In this document: piece after piece, positions 36,643-46,804 of the stretch
How positions within the stretch are numbered: position 1 is the first letter of the stretch
How the letters are laid out: each line of letters begins with the position of its first letter
Origin: Parabacteroides goldsteinii DSM 19448 = WAL 12034
GTDB lineage: Bacteria; Bacteroidota; Bacteroidia; Bacteroidales; Tannerellaceae
Direction: 5' to 3'
Assembly (NCBI RefSeq): GCF_000969835.1
Contig: NZ_KQ033912.1
Span: forward strand, 1,258,216-1,322,215
Length of the DNA stretch: 64,000 bases
Program-made: the position numbers and the translations under genes
The notes under the pieces: generated by a model
Told to the model about the DNA's origin: nothing
Database searches by the model: none
What the model saw: the letters and a program-made list of their open reading frames with translations, nothing else

Positions 36643-38217
36643 TTATTTATTCCACCACACCCTTGTCAATAAATTATCTGCGCCTTGACGACCAACAGCT
36701 ATCTGATATTGATCGACATTATAAACCTGCTCGTTCTGAGGATAAGGAATACGACGAGGCCATTCATTTATATTACTCGAAGAGGGTAATCCATTCGGAG
36801 GTATCACAGATATTTCTTTTGGGAAACCGGTCCGTCGCCATTCCGACCAACCTTCAATACCACATAAATATAAAGCAATCCATTTCTGAACTCCTATCTT
36901 TTCCAACTTTTCAGCCTGTGTCCCGGTATAAGCCACTTTTTCCTGTTCATAATAAGCGGGATCAGGAATCACATCGGCAGCTTCGAATACCTCTGTCGGA
37001 GGATTTGTCATCGACTTCATCTCTATGAAATTTGCAGGAATTCGGCTTGCCCAGTAATCAAAACTAGCAATAATACCGTTTTTATAGTAAGTACCGGCAT
37101 CTCCCACAGAGATAATCCCTTTCTCGCGAGCTTCTGCCAGATTGAATTGTACTTCTGCATAAGTTAATAAAATTCCCTGGGCCACTGTTGGCGATGCATA
37201 TTTTACATCGATTTTCTGTGGAACAAAAATATAGCCTTTGCGGGAATTGTAACTGTCCCCACCATTATAGGCAGACTCGTCCGCATCACGGATACAATTA
37301 GGTACAGCTGCATAAATAAATTCGCCATCCTCCACTCCTTTCACCGTCGGACTGAAATATACTTTCATACGCGGATCATTCATTGCCTTGAAGTGCATTC
37401 CTATAGTCGTCGACATAAACTCCGTCCCATCATATTTTTCCTGGGATGCTGTATAGAGCGGCGACCAACTGCTCTGCTGATCATCCGAATAAGAGAATAA
37501 AGCATTGTCATCATTATTCGTCATCAGCGGATATTTATCCGACTGGTTCAACATTGCCATGATCCTTGATGAGACATCGGTTTTACCGGATATACGCATC
37601 AACAAACGAAGTCTCAAGCTATTTGCAAATTTACGCCACTTCAAAACATCTCCTCCATAAAGATTATCGTACGAACCGATATCTTCGACACTACTCTGAC
37701 TCAGCAAGTCATTCGCTTTTTCCAGTTGAACCAGCAAATCCGCATAAATATCTTCCTGCGTATCATAACGAGGGGTAAACATCTCATCCGTTTTTCCTTT
37801 TAAAGCTTCTGAGTAAGGAAAATCTCCAAAAGCATCCGTCATTTGCTGGAACATGAAAGATTTTATGATAAGTCCCATACCTTGAATATGAGGTTGGTTC
37901 TGTTCTTCTGCCAGATTAATCATATCCTGCACATCTCGTCCATCATAATAAAATTCCTTAGTCTGTGTATTATTAAATGCATCATTAAACATACTGACAT
38001 ATTGATCCACATAATAATCGCCCAAAACCGCAGCTGTTCCTCTTGATAAAGCCAGATAAGAGATATTCTTTATTACTCCTCCCAGCAATAACTTCGGTTG
38101 ATCGATCTTATCCGGTCTATCCGGATTCGTATTGATCTCTTCAAAATTATGGGTACAACCAATAAAAGTTAAAACGATTAGACCTGTTACCCATATTAAT
38201 TTATTTATTTTCTTCAT
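36643..38217 (-). CDS. SusD-like surface lipoprotein (SusD_2/RagB type)
   Basis: 524 residues; lipobox VLTFIGC (Cys21). The NFEEINTNPDRPDKI start and the ending EWPRRIPYPQNEQVYN are typical of the SusD-like_2 group, which also includes the protein at 58031 and differs from the RagB/SusD group of the other PULs. Partner of the SusC 20 bp upstream. Confidence 0.92.
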   Translation of the reverse strand: MKKINKLIWVTGLIVLTFIGCTHNFEEINTNPDRPDKIDQPKLLLGGVIKNISYLALSRGTAAVLGDYYVDQYVSMFNDAFNNTQTKEFYYDGRDVQDMINLAEEQNQPHIQGMGLIIKSFMFQQMTDAFGDFPYSEALKGKTDEMFTPRYDTQEDIYADLLVQLEKANDLLSQSSVEDIGSYDNLYGGDVLKWRKFANSLRLRLLMRISGKTDVSSRIMAMLNQSDKYPLMTNNDDNALFSYSDDQQSSWSPLYTASQEKYDGTEFMSTTIGMHFKAMNDPRMKVYFSPTVKGVEDGEFIYAAVPNCIRDADESAYNGGDSYNSRKGYIFVPQKIDVKYASPTVAQGILLTYAEVQFNLAEAREKGIISVGDAGTYYKNGIIASFDYWASRIPANFIEMKSMTNPPTEVFEAADVIPDPAYYEQEKVAYTGTQAEKLEKIGVQKWIALYLCGIEGWSEWRRTGFPKEISVIPPNGLPSSSNINEWPRRIPYPQNEQVYNVDQYQIAVGRQGADNLLTRVWWNK

Positions 38218-38237
38218 ACGATTCGTAGATTTAAAGG

Positions 38238-41200
38238 TTAGAAACTGACATTTACCTGAAAACCAAGACTCTTTGATGCTGGTACGGAAAATGCATCGAT
38301 ACCCAGATTCAGGTTATCCATTCCGCCACTCTCAGGATCCACATGAGGATTTTTTGTCCATAAGAACAAATCACGACCTACAAATGCGACATTGATATTC
38401 TGCAGATAAATTTTTCTGGCCCATTTAGCCGGTAGAGAGTAACCGACCCGTAATTCACGAAGTTTCACAAAAGAAGCATCTGTCAACTGCGCCTCGGAAA
38501 TATGATCATATTTTGTTTTTATGAAGCGCCGTGCATCGTTTCCTACTATACCTTGGCTGAATGTTCCATCAAAGATCTGCAGATTTTGTTGATATTCGCC
38601 GTCAACCATAATAGCTCCTTCCCTGTAATAAAGACCTTCATATTCTTTTCCCGGTTCACGGGTACCGCGTCCCTCTAAAGATTCAATTGTCATACCGGCT
38701 CCCACGAACTTATTCAATGTTCTGGATATGAAATAACCGCCCTGACGAATATCGAACAACACATTAATACTGAATCCTTTGAATGATAATCCGGTATGTA
38801 CACCCGCCGTCCAGTCCGGATTTACATTACCCAGATACACATCACTCTCCGCGACATATTGACCGGAACTATTCAGAATTGGTTGTCCTTTTAACGGACC
38901 TTCTTCTACGCGTTGATAAGCTGTACCATACAACTGCCCCATTCTTTCACCTACACGGGCAACCACTTTGGCATCTTCCAGGTTTTGGTTGGTCAGAATC
39001 AACTCTTCCATTCCCTCAGCCAAATAGAGCACATTCGTTCTCGAACGGGAGAAATTGAACCCGATATCCCATTTAAAACTGTTAGCTAATTGAATGGGCG
39101 TAGCATTCACCATCAGTTCGAAACCTTTATTTTCCGTCTTGCCGGAATTGATCTTTCTGCTACCATAACCGGAAGTTAAAGCATTCTGTAAACTGATGAT
39201 CTGATCTTTTGTTTTTGTATTATAATAGCTGAAATCTATACTCAACCGATTCTTAAAGAAGTTCAGTTCTGCCCCTATTTCCCAAGTATCTGACATCGCA
39301 GGTTTTAATCCACTGTTAAGTAAATCTGGAGAATTCTGCAACATGGGTATCCCATTCCAATAACCACCCAACGAATAGGTATTGAGTAAACTGTACGGAT
39401 CTGTATCATTACCTACAGAAGCATAACTACCTCTTAATTTTGCATAGCTGATAACAGGTGGTAATTTGAACATTTCACTGAATAAAGCACTTAATGTTAC
39501 CGACGGATAAAAATAAGAATTCGTAGATTCAGGTAATGTACTCGACCAATCGTTACGACCGGTAAACTCAGCGAACAGCATACGTTTATAATCCAACAAC
39601 ACACTGCCGAATAAACTATTCACAATTTTTTTACTGGTTGAATTAGTGACCGACGGTTTTTCTTTTGCATTAGCGAAAGAGTAAATATTAGGTACTACCA
39701 GACTGTTCGTCTCACCGGTCATTGCTTTACTGAACTGTTCCATCCGATTTCCGCCAAAGTTTGCTGTCAGTCCGAATATCTTTCCTAAATCCGGATTATA
39801 GCTTACCAGAAAGTCGAAGTTATTTTCCTGATAGTTGGTTGTTCCCTGCCTGAAATAACCGTTTCCTCCATTCTTATAGTAACTCTCATTGCGGGTAGAT
39901 GTCCCCCAACTATTATCAGAACCACCACGTAACATGACTGTTACCCCTTCAACGGGCTTTATGTTCACTGCCAACTTTCCAAAGAAACGGTTCATATCAT
40001 CCTGTGTAGTCATCTCATGCATGACAAAATAGAGATTGTTATAGGAAGCCATATTCTGGAACTGACGGGTTCCTTCCAATCCCCCCCTTTGCCAGTATTC
40101 TTTCAAACTGTTAATATTATGGCTTAGGGGCATCCAACAAAAAAAGTAAATAGGAGAAATACCTCCATACCCTAGATTAGGGACATTGGAACGTTTGGTT
40201 TTCGTATAATTGGCTACGACATCCACACTGATCCATTTATTCAGATCAATCGAATTGTTCAGATTGAACACGTGCCTGTTTATATCATTATTCGGAGTCA
40301 GACCTTCCTGCTTCGTATTCGTATAGGAAACACGGAAATTTAATCTGTTCACACTGTTACTCAATGCCACATTATTAATACGTGTACTACCATGATCAAA
40401 GAAGTCACGCATATTATCCGGATGCCCTATCCACTCGCTTGGTATAGCTTCACCTCGAATTTCAGGGGGTAAATAAGTATCGCCGGCACGATAACCGTTT
40501 GTCGTAGGGGAATCGAATTGTACCATTTTCTGTCCCATGAAACGAGGTCCCCAACTCTCATCATAATTATCATTCAATCCGGAAGGATAATAACCACTGG
40601 AGCTACCGAAGTTTCCTCCTTCATAAATACCGTCTTTACCCTGGCCGAATTGATCCTGCAATTGCGGTAAAATCAGCGGAGTTTCCCTGGAGAATGTTCC
40701 ACTATAAGAAACTCCCAGTCCATTCGCTTTTTTACCGGTCTTTGTTGTAATAATGATAGCACCGTTAGCCGCTCTTGAACCATATAAAGCAGAAGCAGCC
40801 GCCCCTTTCAAAACGTTCATACTCTCAATATCGTTCGAACTCAGTTCATTGATTCCTGCACTACCGGTCTGCGAACCGGCCCCTGAACCGATAGGAATAC
40901 CATCTATCACAAATAATGGGGAAGAAGGACCGGAACTCAATGCCCTGTCACCACGAATAGAAATACGGCTACCTCCACCGACTACAGCTCCCGAATTAAT
41001 ATTCAAACCAGCCACCTTTCCGCTCAGCATGCTGACCAGGTTACTGTTCGGGTTATCTAAGGCTTCCGACTTTATCTGCTGGGTAGCATAACCCAACCCT
41101 TTCTTTTCGCGGGTAATACCTAAAGCTGTAACCACCACTTCATTCAATGTTTCCACATTTTCGGACAAGACAACCTTGTAATTCGAATCCTTGCCTATCG

Positions 41201-41723
41201 GGAGTATTTTATCCACATACCCGATATAAGAGATTTGTAAAACAGCACCTTCAGGAACATCTATCATAAAATGTCCTTCCATATCAGTAATAACGCCATT
41301 ATTAAAGCCCCTTACTACAATGTTGGCACCGATAACCGGTCCGCCGGTTTCATCTAAAACAACTCCGGTTACTCTTTTTGCTTCCATCGAAAAAGCATTT
41401 GCCGTCTTTTGATTATGACCACGAATCAATACAACCTGGTTATTACCTTTTATCTGATAGGAAATAGAGGTATTCTCTAATAAATTATCCAATACATTTT
41501 TCAAAGAAGCATTTTTCACCGACAAGTCTTTCTTCGTATTCAGGTCAGGCAAGTCATTGCCGAAAAAGAAATTATGTCCACTAGCCTTTTCCAGTTGGGG
41601 AATAATCTCACGAATCGTTTGATTTTTCACAGAAATACTTATTTGTGCAGAGAGTAACACCCCGTTACATAACAAGGCGATAAGCACAAACAGGACGCGT
41701 GATACCATTATTATTTTTTTCAT
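38238..41723 (-). CDS. SusC/RagA TonB-dependent transporter with STN domain
   Basis: Start chosen at 41723, because it begins a standard signal peptide (MKKIIMVSRVLFVLIALLC); an in-frame ATG at 41747 would add eight residues. The product has 1161 residues. STN about 25-105, carboxypeptidase-like domain about 115-190, NEVVVTALGITREKKGLGYA near 195, plug, barrel ending in GFQVNVSF. The VTALGI version of the hallmark goes with SusD_2 partners, as at 54595. The STN domain fits the sigma/FecR genes upstream. Confidence 0.95.
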   Translation of the reverse strand: MKKIIMVSRVLFVLIALLCNGVLLSAQISISVKNQTIREIIPQLEKASGHNFFFGNDLPDLNTKKDLSVKNASLKNVLDNLLENTSISYQIKGNNQVVLIRGHNQKTANAFSMEAKRVTGVVLDETGGPVIGANIVVRGFNNGVITDMEGHFMIDVPEGAVLQISYIGYVDKILPIGKDSNYKVVLSENVETLNEVVVTALGITREKKGLGYATQQIKSEALDNPNSNLVSMLSGKVAGLNINSGAVVGGGSRISIRGDRALSSGPSSPLFVIDGIPIGSGAGSQTGSAGINELSSNDIESMNVLKGAAASALYGSRAANGAIIITTKTGKKANGLGVSYSGTFSRETPLILPQLQDQFGQGKDGIYEGGNFGSSSGYYPSGLNDNYDESWGPRFMGQKMVQFDSPTTNGYRAGDTYLPPEIRGEAIPSEWIGHPDNMRDFFDHGSTRINNVALSNSVNRLNFRVSYTNTKQEGLTPNNDINRHVFNLNNSIDLNKWISVDVVANYTKTKRSNVPNLGYGGISPIYFFCWMPLSHNINSLKEYWQRGGLEGTRQFQNMASYNNLYFVMHEMTTQDDMNRFFGKLAVNIKPVEGVTVMLRGGSDNSWGTSTRNESYYKNGGNGYFRQGTTNYQENNFDFLVSYNPDLGKIFGLTANFGGNRMEQFSKAMTGETNSLVVPNIYSFANAKEKPSVTNSTSKKIVNSLFGSVLLDYKRMLFAEFTGRNDWSSTLPESTNSYFYPSVTLSALFSEMFKLPPVISYAKLRGSYASVGNDTDPYSLLNTYSLGGYWNGIPMLQNSPDLLNSGLKPAMSDTWEIGAELNFFKNRLSIDFSYYNTKTKDQIISLQNALTSGYGSRKINSGKTENKGFELMVNATPIQLANSFKWDIGFNFSRSRTNVLYLAEGMEELILTNQNLEDAKVVARVGERMGQLYGTAYQRVEEGPLKGQPILNSSGQYVAESDVYLGNVNPDWTAGVHTGLSFKGFSINVLFDIRQGGYFISRTLNKFVGAGMTIESLEGRGTREPGKEYEGLYYREGAIMVDGEYQQNLQIFDGTFSQGIVGNDARRFIKTKYDHISEAQLTDASFVKLRELRVGYSLPAKWARKIYLQNINVAFVGRDLFLWTKNPHVDPESGGMDNLNLGIDAFSVPASKSLGFQVNVSF

Positions 41724-41855
41724 ATTCTTAGTATTAAAATGATACAAAGTTTTTGTAACTTCACGCCCAAATAATCATAAAGACAGGATATTACATTCTA
41801 TCCTCTGCAAAGGATTTAGTAATTTGTCTTTGGAATATTTGAACAACTTGTTTAT

Positions 41856-41889
41856 AAAATGGGATGGGGTCGCAAACTTATCCCATTTT
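41856..41889 (-). promoter_or_regulatory. Hairpin in the fecR-susC gap
   Basis: AAAATGGGAT (41856-41865) pairs with ATCCCATTTT (41880-41889), a 10-bp perfect stem in the 238-bp gap between FecR stop and SusC start. It could act as a terminator isolating sigma/fecR from susC, or as an operator. Confidence 0.6.
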
Positions 41890-41961
41890 TATTTTCACTT
41901 CATTCATTGATCAGTTTATCTTCTTTTTCTATCCATAGGCTAACAAATTAGATGATTTAAC

Positions 41962-42954
41962 TTACTTTTCTTTATCACTATCACTAAAATACAATACATT
42001 ATTTTTCATGTTGTACGTAACAGGAGCCGTCAGGCTGATGCATTCAAGCACATTGATCAGGTTGGTATTACTGATCGCCCCGCAGAATGTATATTTCTTT
42101 GCCGATTCAGACATAAATACGACATCTACCGAATAAAGCCGTTCCAGTGTTTTTCCGATTTCATCCAACGATTCACAATTAAAATACAACTCATTGTTCT
42201 TCCAAAGCATATACCGGCTGGCATCGCAACTTTTTACTTCCGAGAATAAACCGGAGCAACAGTTAAACTCCAGTTGCTGGTCAGAGGTCAGAAGTTGTTC
42301 CTGCTTATCGTTCTTTACACTGACTTTCCCCTCTAGCAAAGTTGTAGTTATCTTTCCTTCCTCACTATAAGCTTTCACATTAAATTTGGTACCCAAGGCT
42401 TTCACCTCCACTCCGTTTGCCTGGACAATAAACTTTTTGCGCTGATTCGGTTTCACCTCAAAATAGCCTTCTCCTTCCAAAATGACGGTACGGTTCCACA
42501 GATTGTAAGCATTGCTGTATTGTAACCTGGAACCAGAGTTAAGCCACACAATCGTACCATCAGGCAACTCAACAGTAGACTTCATTCCTTCACCGGCAGA
42601 AACGACAAAGTCTGTACTCAAAAAATACCTACTCCCCCAAAATGCCAGTGCTATCCCTAGAAAAACACAGACGCATGCAACAGCGACATAACGAGATATT
42701 CCTTGCAAAAAGAAATGCTTTTTCCCTGCAACCAGCTTCAGGTTCGCCTCTTCTTCAATCCTCCAGTATATTTTCTGCTGAATATCTTCCGGTAAACGGT
42801 TTGTAATATGATTCAGTTTCTCATCATACGAAGCATAAATTTCCTCCTTCGCGACTTCGGTCCCGAACCAACTGAAAAGGATTGCTTCTTCTGCTTCCGA
42901 AGCCTCACCTTTTAGGAAACGTTCCAACAACTGTATATAATTTGTCTCTTCCAT
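41962..42954 (-). CDS. FecR-family anti-sigma factor
   Basis: 330 residues. Cytoplasmic head 1-85 (YIQLLERFLKGEASEAEEA), membrane segment about 88-110, FecR domain (VELPDGTIVWLNSGSRLQYS; LEGEGYFEV) and DUF4974 (FNCESLDEIGKTLERLYSVDV). Follows the sigma gene by 73 bp. Confidence 0.95.
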   Translation of the reverse strand: MEETNYIQLLERFLKGEASEAEEAILFSWFGTEVAKEEIYASYDEKLNHITNRLPEDIQQKIYWRIEEEANLKLVAGKKHFFLQGISRYVAVACVCVFLGIALAFWGSRYFLSTDFVVSAGEGMKSTVELPDGTIVWLNSGSRLQYSNAYNLWNRTVILEGEGYFEVKPNQRKKFIVQANGVEVKALGTKFNVKAYSEEGKITTTLLEGKVSVKNDKQEQLLTSDQQLEFNCCSGLFSEVKSCDASRYMLWKNNELYFNCESLDEIGKTLERLYSVDVVFMSESAKKYTFCGAISNTNLINVLECISLTAPVTYNMKNNVLYFSDSDKEK

Positions 42955-43027
42955 AACTGTATTAATAATATCAGTAACTCGTTTTTAGTACTTACAACCA
43001 AAAGCATGTTTAACAGTCATTAACCTT

Positions 43028-43609
43028 TCAAGAAATAAAGACCAATACAAACAGTAATAAATAATGCTTCAACCTTTCTTTCAAATAAAGTAAAGTCCGG
43101 TAAATCTGTGTCTCGACTGTTCTTTCCGAGACCGATAATTCTTCAGCAATTTTTTTATTAGAATATCCTTTGAACCTACTCAGGACAAATATCTTTTTTC
43201 GGGCCGGAGGCAGTTCATTAATCATGTTATTAATTTCCTCTTGTATAAATTTCAGATGAATGGCTTCCTCTACGGTCTGTGATTTTTCCCCTCCCGCTCC
43301 CTTTACAAATTCCAGGTATCGAGCATCCCGTACCTGCCGCTCAGACTCACGATAAACCAAATTTTTAGCGATCGTATATAAATAGGCGGAAAACTTCTTC
43401 GAAAGATCCAACTCAGTCCTTCTCTCCCACACTTTCACAAAACAACTTTGAGTTATATCTTCAGCCAACGACTTATCAGATAAGATAGCATAAACAAAAT
43501 AATAGATAGGAGAACTGTAAAGAGAATATAATTCCTTGAAAGCGAAAGGATCGCCCTCTTTTAAACGTGAAAGTAATATTTTCTCTCTTTGTTCGCTGAT
43601 TAACTCCAT
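43028..43609 (-). CDS. ECF-type RNA polymerase sigma-70 factor
   Basis: 193 residues from the ATG at 43609, chosen because a candidate -7 box at 43642-43649 would place transcription start near 43636; an upstream ATG at 43633 would add eight residues. Region 2: FKELYSLYSSPIYYFVYAIL and DITQSCFVKVWERR. Region 4: LPPARKKIFVLSRFKGYSNKKIAEELSVS. It leads the phosphatase PUL. Confidence 0.92.
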   Translation of the reverse strand: MELISEQREKILLSRLKEGDPFAFKELYSLYSSPIYYFVYAILSDKSLAEDITQSCFVKVWERRTELDLSKKFSAYLYTIAKNLVYRESERQVRDARYLEFVKGAGGEKSQTVEEAIHLKFIQEEINNMINELPPARKKIFVLSRFKGYSNKKIAEELSVSERTVETQIYRTLLYLKERLKHYLLLFVLVFIS

Positions 43610-43641
43610 TATTAGTCCATTCTTGTGATTCAAGGTTGCAC

Positions 43642-43649
43642 AAAAATAG
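43642..43649 (-). promoter_or_regulatory. -7 element of the sigma gene promoter
   Basis: TATTTTTG on the minus strand, a TAnnTTTG match, in the 43-bp space after the acetyltransferase stop. No matching -33 element is seen. Confidence 0.35.
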
Positions 43650-43676
43650 ACTTTTCTAACTAAAATAGAGCTTCTT

Positions 43677-44141
43677 TCAGGATAATTCTTTTTCCAGAAT
43701 CAGCCGGTGCCGGCACTGGACACCGTTTTCCCAGATCGGTTCAGGATAATTACGGACAAAATAATCACGATCCAATACCTTCAGATCGAAGCCTTCCTGC
43801 TGGTAAAGCATCAACGGACCCGGAGCAGAAGTGCCGGTACAGACTTTCAAACGGGTGATATGATTGGTTACCGCCCATTCATCCGAGACAAAACGAAGCA
43901 GAAGGCGGGCGATCCCCCTCCGCTGGAAAGACTCGTCTACTGCCAGGTTCATCACCTCTGCCATTTCCTCCGTTTCCTTCTGCACCACGATCACCCCAAC
44001 CGGTTTGTCTCCTGAAAAAGCGGCGAAACAATCCGAAGTCTTCAGATAGCAGTCAACCAGTTCACGGCTGGGATCTGCCAGCAAGAGCAGATCCCAGGGG
44101 TAGTCTGTTGTATGTTCGATGCGTATTTCCATATCAGGCAA
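43677..44141 (-). CDS. GNAT-family N-acetyltransferase
   Basis: 154 residues, the usual size for a single GNAT domain. The acetyl-CoA loop motif is at QRRGIARLLLRF (motif A), preceded by the beta4 strand AEVMNLAVDESF. The start codon overlaps the end of the VOC gene upstream by 8 bp, so the two are translationally linked. Substrate unknown. Confidence 0.88.
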   Translation of the reverse strand: MPDMEIRIEHTTDYPWDLLLLADPSRELVDCYLKTSDCFAAFSGDKPVGVIVVQKETEEMAEVMNLAVDESFQRRGIARLLLRFVSDEWAVTNHITRLKVCTGTSAPGPLMLYQQEGFDLKVLDRDYFVRNYPEPIWENGVQCRHRLILEKELS

Positions 44142-44514
44142 CTATTTCTATGATATTGCCATCCGGATCTGCTACAGAACCTTCATAAAAACCGTCTCCG
44201 GTAGTACGAGGCTCACCCAGGATCGTGTAACCATCCCGGCGGAATTGTTCAATCTTTTGATCCACTCCCTCTTTTGATCCGGCAGAAAAAGCGAAATGGG
44301 CCAGACCGATATATACTCCGTCATTTTCAACGGTAATATCTGTCCGCTGCATGATCTCCAGAGAAGCAGCACCCTCGAAGGTAACAAAATAAGAGGCGAA
44401 TCCCTTCTTCGGGTTTACATACTTTTCATTACTCTTCCCACCGAAATACTTCACATAAAAATCTCTGGAACGTTCAAGTTCATTGGTCCAGATAGCAATA
44501 TGAGTCAACTGCAT
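44134..44514 (-). CDS. VOC/glyoxalase-family protein
   Basis: 126 residues from the ATG at 44514. A longer frame to 44634 exists, but it overlaps the sufD terminator and its end. The MQLTHIAIWTNELERSRDFY start is the typical beta-alpha unit of the vicinal-oxygen-chelate fold; His5, the Glu of LEIM, the His of LAHFAF and the Glu of IIEIVA are plausible metal ligands. It could be a lactoylglutathione-lyase-like enzyme or a resistance-type VOC protein; the substrate is unknown. Confidence 0.88.
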   Translation of the reverse strand: MQLTHIAIWTNELERSRDFYVKYFGGKSNEKYVNPKKGFASYFVTFEGAASLEIMQRTDITVENDGVYIGLAHFAFSAGSKEGVDQKIEQFRRDGYTILGEPRTTGDGFYEGSVADPDGNIIEIVA

Positions 44515-44539
44515 AATTAAATAAATGATTGGTGAAATG

Positions 44540-44547
44540 CAAAGATA
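44540..44547 (-). promoter_or_regulatory. -7 element upstream of the VOC-GNAT pair
   Basis: TATCTTTG on the minus strand, 26 bp before the VOC start and just downstream of the sufD terminator. A -33 TTTG is not evident. Confidence 0.4.
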
Positions 44548-44550
44548 AAC

Positions 44551-44587
44551 AAAAAGCCCGGACAGACATAATCTCCATCCGGGCCTT
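44551..44587 (-). terminator. Rho-independent terminator after sufD
   Basis: On the minus strand GCCCGG (44584-44579) pairs with CCGGGC (44561-44556), followed by TTTTTGTTT. It ends the long rimP-to-sufD run. Confidence 0.8.
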
Positions 44588-44606
44588 TCTAAAATCAGAT
44601 AATATC

Positions 44607-45959
44607 TTATTTGCAGATACGGCAATTGGCACAACGTGCCAGTTCTCCACGAAAACGTTTTTCCACTAGTTTATGTAAACGGTCTTTCAAGGCATCCAGA
44701 CGCACATGGTCGATCACATCCGACGTAAATGCCACACTCAGCATCATACGGGCTTCGCTCAATGGAATACCACGGCTACGCATATAGAACAAAGCATTCT
44801 CATCCAACTGCCCGGTCGTCATACCGTGCGAACATTTCACATCATCCGCATAAATCTCCAATTGCGGCTTACTGTACATACGGGCTTCACGGGTAGCACA
44901 GAGGTTGCGATTTGTCTGAAAAGCAGCCGTTTTCTGGGCACCTTCCTTTACCAGGATACGGCCGCTGAATGCACCGACTGCATGGTCATCCAGAACATTC
45001 TTGAATAACTCATTGCTCGTACAATTCGGCACGGCATGCGTAATATGGCTATACGTATCCACCTGTTGCTCACGGTCCATAACGGACATTCCGCAAAGGG
45101 TTGTTTCTGCATATTCGCCGTTCAGTTCAATATAATAGTTGTTACGCGTAAGACCGTTGTTCAAGGTTATACCGTTTACCAGGACATTGCTGGAAGCCTC
45201 CTGTTTCACATGGACCGAAGCAAAGCGGGAAGTGGAAATGCTGCTTTCTTCCAGATCATAGTAATCGAAATAAGCACCTTCGCCGGCAAATATCTCAACG
45301 ACCTGGGTAGCCAGGAATTTCACATCGTCGATGCTATGATCGCAGATGAGCAATTTGGCTTCCGAACGCGGTTCCATAATAACCAGGATACGGCGGTTTG
45401 CCATAGCATCCACGTCACTGCGGAATATATTAATCAGCTGGATAGGACGTTCCACAGCCACACCTTCCGGCACATAAAGCACGAAACCGTCCTGCGCCAG
45501 CATCGTATTCAATGCGATGATACCGTCATGGTTGCTTTTTGCCGCTTTACCATAATAACGGGCTGCCACTTCCGGATATTGCTCCGCAAAGTTTTTCAAG
45601 CCACCGGCGTATACTCCTTCCGGCAGATGCGCTTTCGGCATCATCTTATCGTAGAACGTGTCGTTCACGACAAAATAGAGGGAAGTACTCAGGTTCGGGA
45701 CATCGCAACGGAACACGTCATACGGATTGACCGGAATAGCCAAGCGATTGATATTCACCCCATAGTCGGGGGCAAAAGCCTGCGCTACATCTGTATATTT
45801 ATAATCTTCACTCTTTACCGAAGGAAAACCCAGGCGATCGAAATCGACCAGTGCCTCAGCACGCGGAGCATTCATCACCGCTGCGCTATGACGACACACC
45901 AGGTCCTCATATCTGGTAAAAAGATCGATATATTGTTGTTCGGCTCTCATCTCACTCAT
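44607..45959 (-). CDS. sufD: Fe-S cluster assembly protein SufD
   Basis: 450 residues; SufBD core with the C-terminal beta-helix (KCSHGMTTGQLDENALFYMRSRGI is read as DDVKCSHGMTTGQLDENALF). It is the SufD subunit of the SufBC2D scaffold in the cytoplasm. The start overlaps sufC by 8 bp. The last residues, ARCANCRICK, contain a CxxCxxC motif beyond the usual fold. The cysteine desulfurase gene sufS, often next in this cluster, is not present here. Confidence 0.94.
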   Translation of the reverse strand: MSEMRAEQQYIDLFTRYEDLVCRHSAAVMNAPRAEALVDFDRLGFPSVKSEDYKYTDVAQAFAPDYGVNINRLAIPVNPYDVFRCDVPNLSTSLYFVVNDTFYDKMMPKAHLPEGVYAGGLKNFAEQYPEVAARYYGKAAKSNHDGIIALNTMLAQDGFVLYVPEGVAVERPIQLINIFRSDVDAMANRRILVIMEPRSEAKLLICDHSIDDVKFLATQVVEIFAGEGAYFDYYDLEESSISTSRFASVHVKQEASSNVLVNGITLNNGLTRNNYYIELNGEYAETTLCGMSVMDREQQVDTYSHITHAVPNCTSNELFKNVLDDHAVGAFSGRILVKEGAQKTAAFQTNRNLCATREARMYSKPQLEIYADDVKCSHGMTTGQLDENALFYMRSRGIPLSEARMMLSVAFTSDVIDHVRLDALKDRLHKLVEKRFRGELARCANCRICK

Positions 45960-46707
45960 CTCCCATTTCTTTCTTGATCCAGTCGTAGCCTTTTTCTTCC
46001 AGTTCGAGGGCCAGTTCCGGACCGGCTGTTTTTACGATACGCCCTTTGTATAATACATGTACCACATCGGGTTTGATATAATCCAGCAAACGCTGGTAGT
46101 GAGTAATTACGATCGCTGCATTTTCAGGCGTACGCAATTGGTTCACACCGTTTGCCACGATACGGAGGGCATCGATATCCAAACCGCTGTCCGTTTCATC
46201 CAGGATAGCCAGTTTCGGTTCGAGCATAGCCATCTGGAAAATCTCGTTGCGTTTCTTTTCACCACCGGAGAAACCCTCGTTCACGCTACGACTCGCCAGT
46301 TTGTTATCCAGTTCAACGATAGCACGTTTCTCACGCATCAGTTTCAGGAAATCGGTTGCGGAAACCGGTTCAAGACCGTTATATTTACGGTGCTCATTCA
46401 AGGCGGCACGCATAAAATTCACCATGCTTACGCCCGGGATCTCCACCGGATACTGGAAACTCAGGAAAATACCTTCACGGCTGCGGTCTTCGGGTTCCAA
46501 CTCCAGCAGGTTCTTTCCATTGAAGATCACCTCGCCCTGAGTTACCTCAAAAGCCGGATTACCTACCAGCACACTGCTAAGTGTACTCTTTCCCGAACCG
46601 TTCGGCCCCATGATGGCATGTACCTCACCGGCCTTTACAGAAAGGTTGATACCTTTCAATATCTCTTTGCCATTGATATTAGCATGTAAGTTCTTTATAT
46701 CTAACAT
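45952..46707 (-). CDS. sufC: Fe-S cluster assembly ATPase SufC
   Basis: 251 residues. ABC ATPase motifs: Walker A GPNGSGKST, signature FSGGEKKR, Walker B LAILDETDSGLD, and the switch His in VITHYQR. It drives conformational change of the SufBC2D scaffold. It sits between sufB and sufD. Confidence 0.97.
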   Translation of the reverse strand: MLDIKNLHANINGKEILKGINLSVKAGEVHAIMGPNGSGKSTLSSVLVGNPAFEVTQGEVIFNGKNLLELEPEDRSREGIFLSFQYPVEIPGVSMVNFMRAALNEHRKYNGLEPVSATDFLKLMREKRAIVELDNKLASRSVNEGFSGGEKKRNEIFQMAMLEPKLAILDETDSGLDIDALRIVANGVNQLRTPENAAIVITHYQRLLDYIKPDVVHVLYKGRIVKTAGPELALELEEKGYDWIKKEMGDE

Positions 46708-46740
46708 ATATTATTTCTTTTTCTTTATATTCATCCAATA

Positions 46741-46804
46741 CTCATCGCTGTAGACACTTCTGCCTACACATCGCAGGCACCTCTGCCTAAGGATCACAGG
46801 CACC
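46741..46804 (-). repeat. 23-bp tandem repeat between sufB and sufC
   Basis: Two adjacent 23-bp units (46759-46781, 46782-46804) share TCTGCCTA and GCAGGCACC-like ends (the second reads ACAGGCACC); a degenerate partial third lies at 46741-46758. The last base of the array is the first of the sufB stop codon. Confidence 0.8.

Noticed and set aside
44515..44634. Longer start for the VOC gene
   Set aside because: It would cross the sufD terminator and overlap sufD; the fold starts at 44514.
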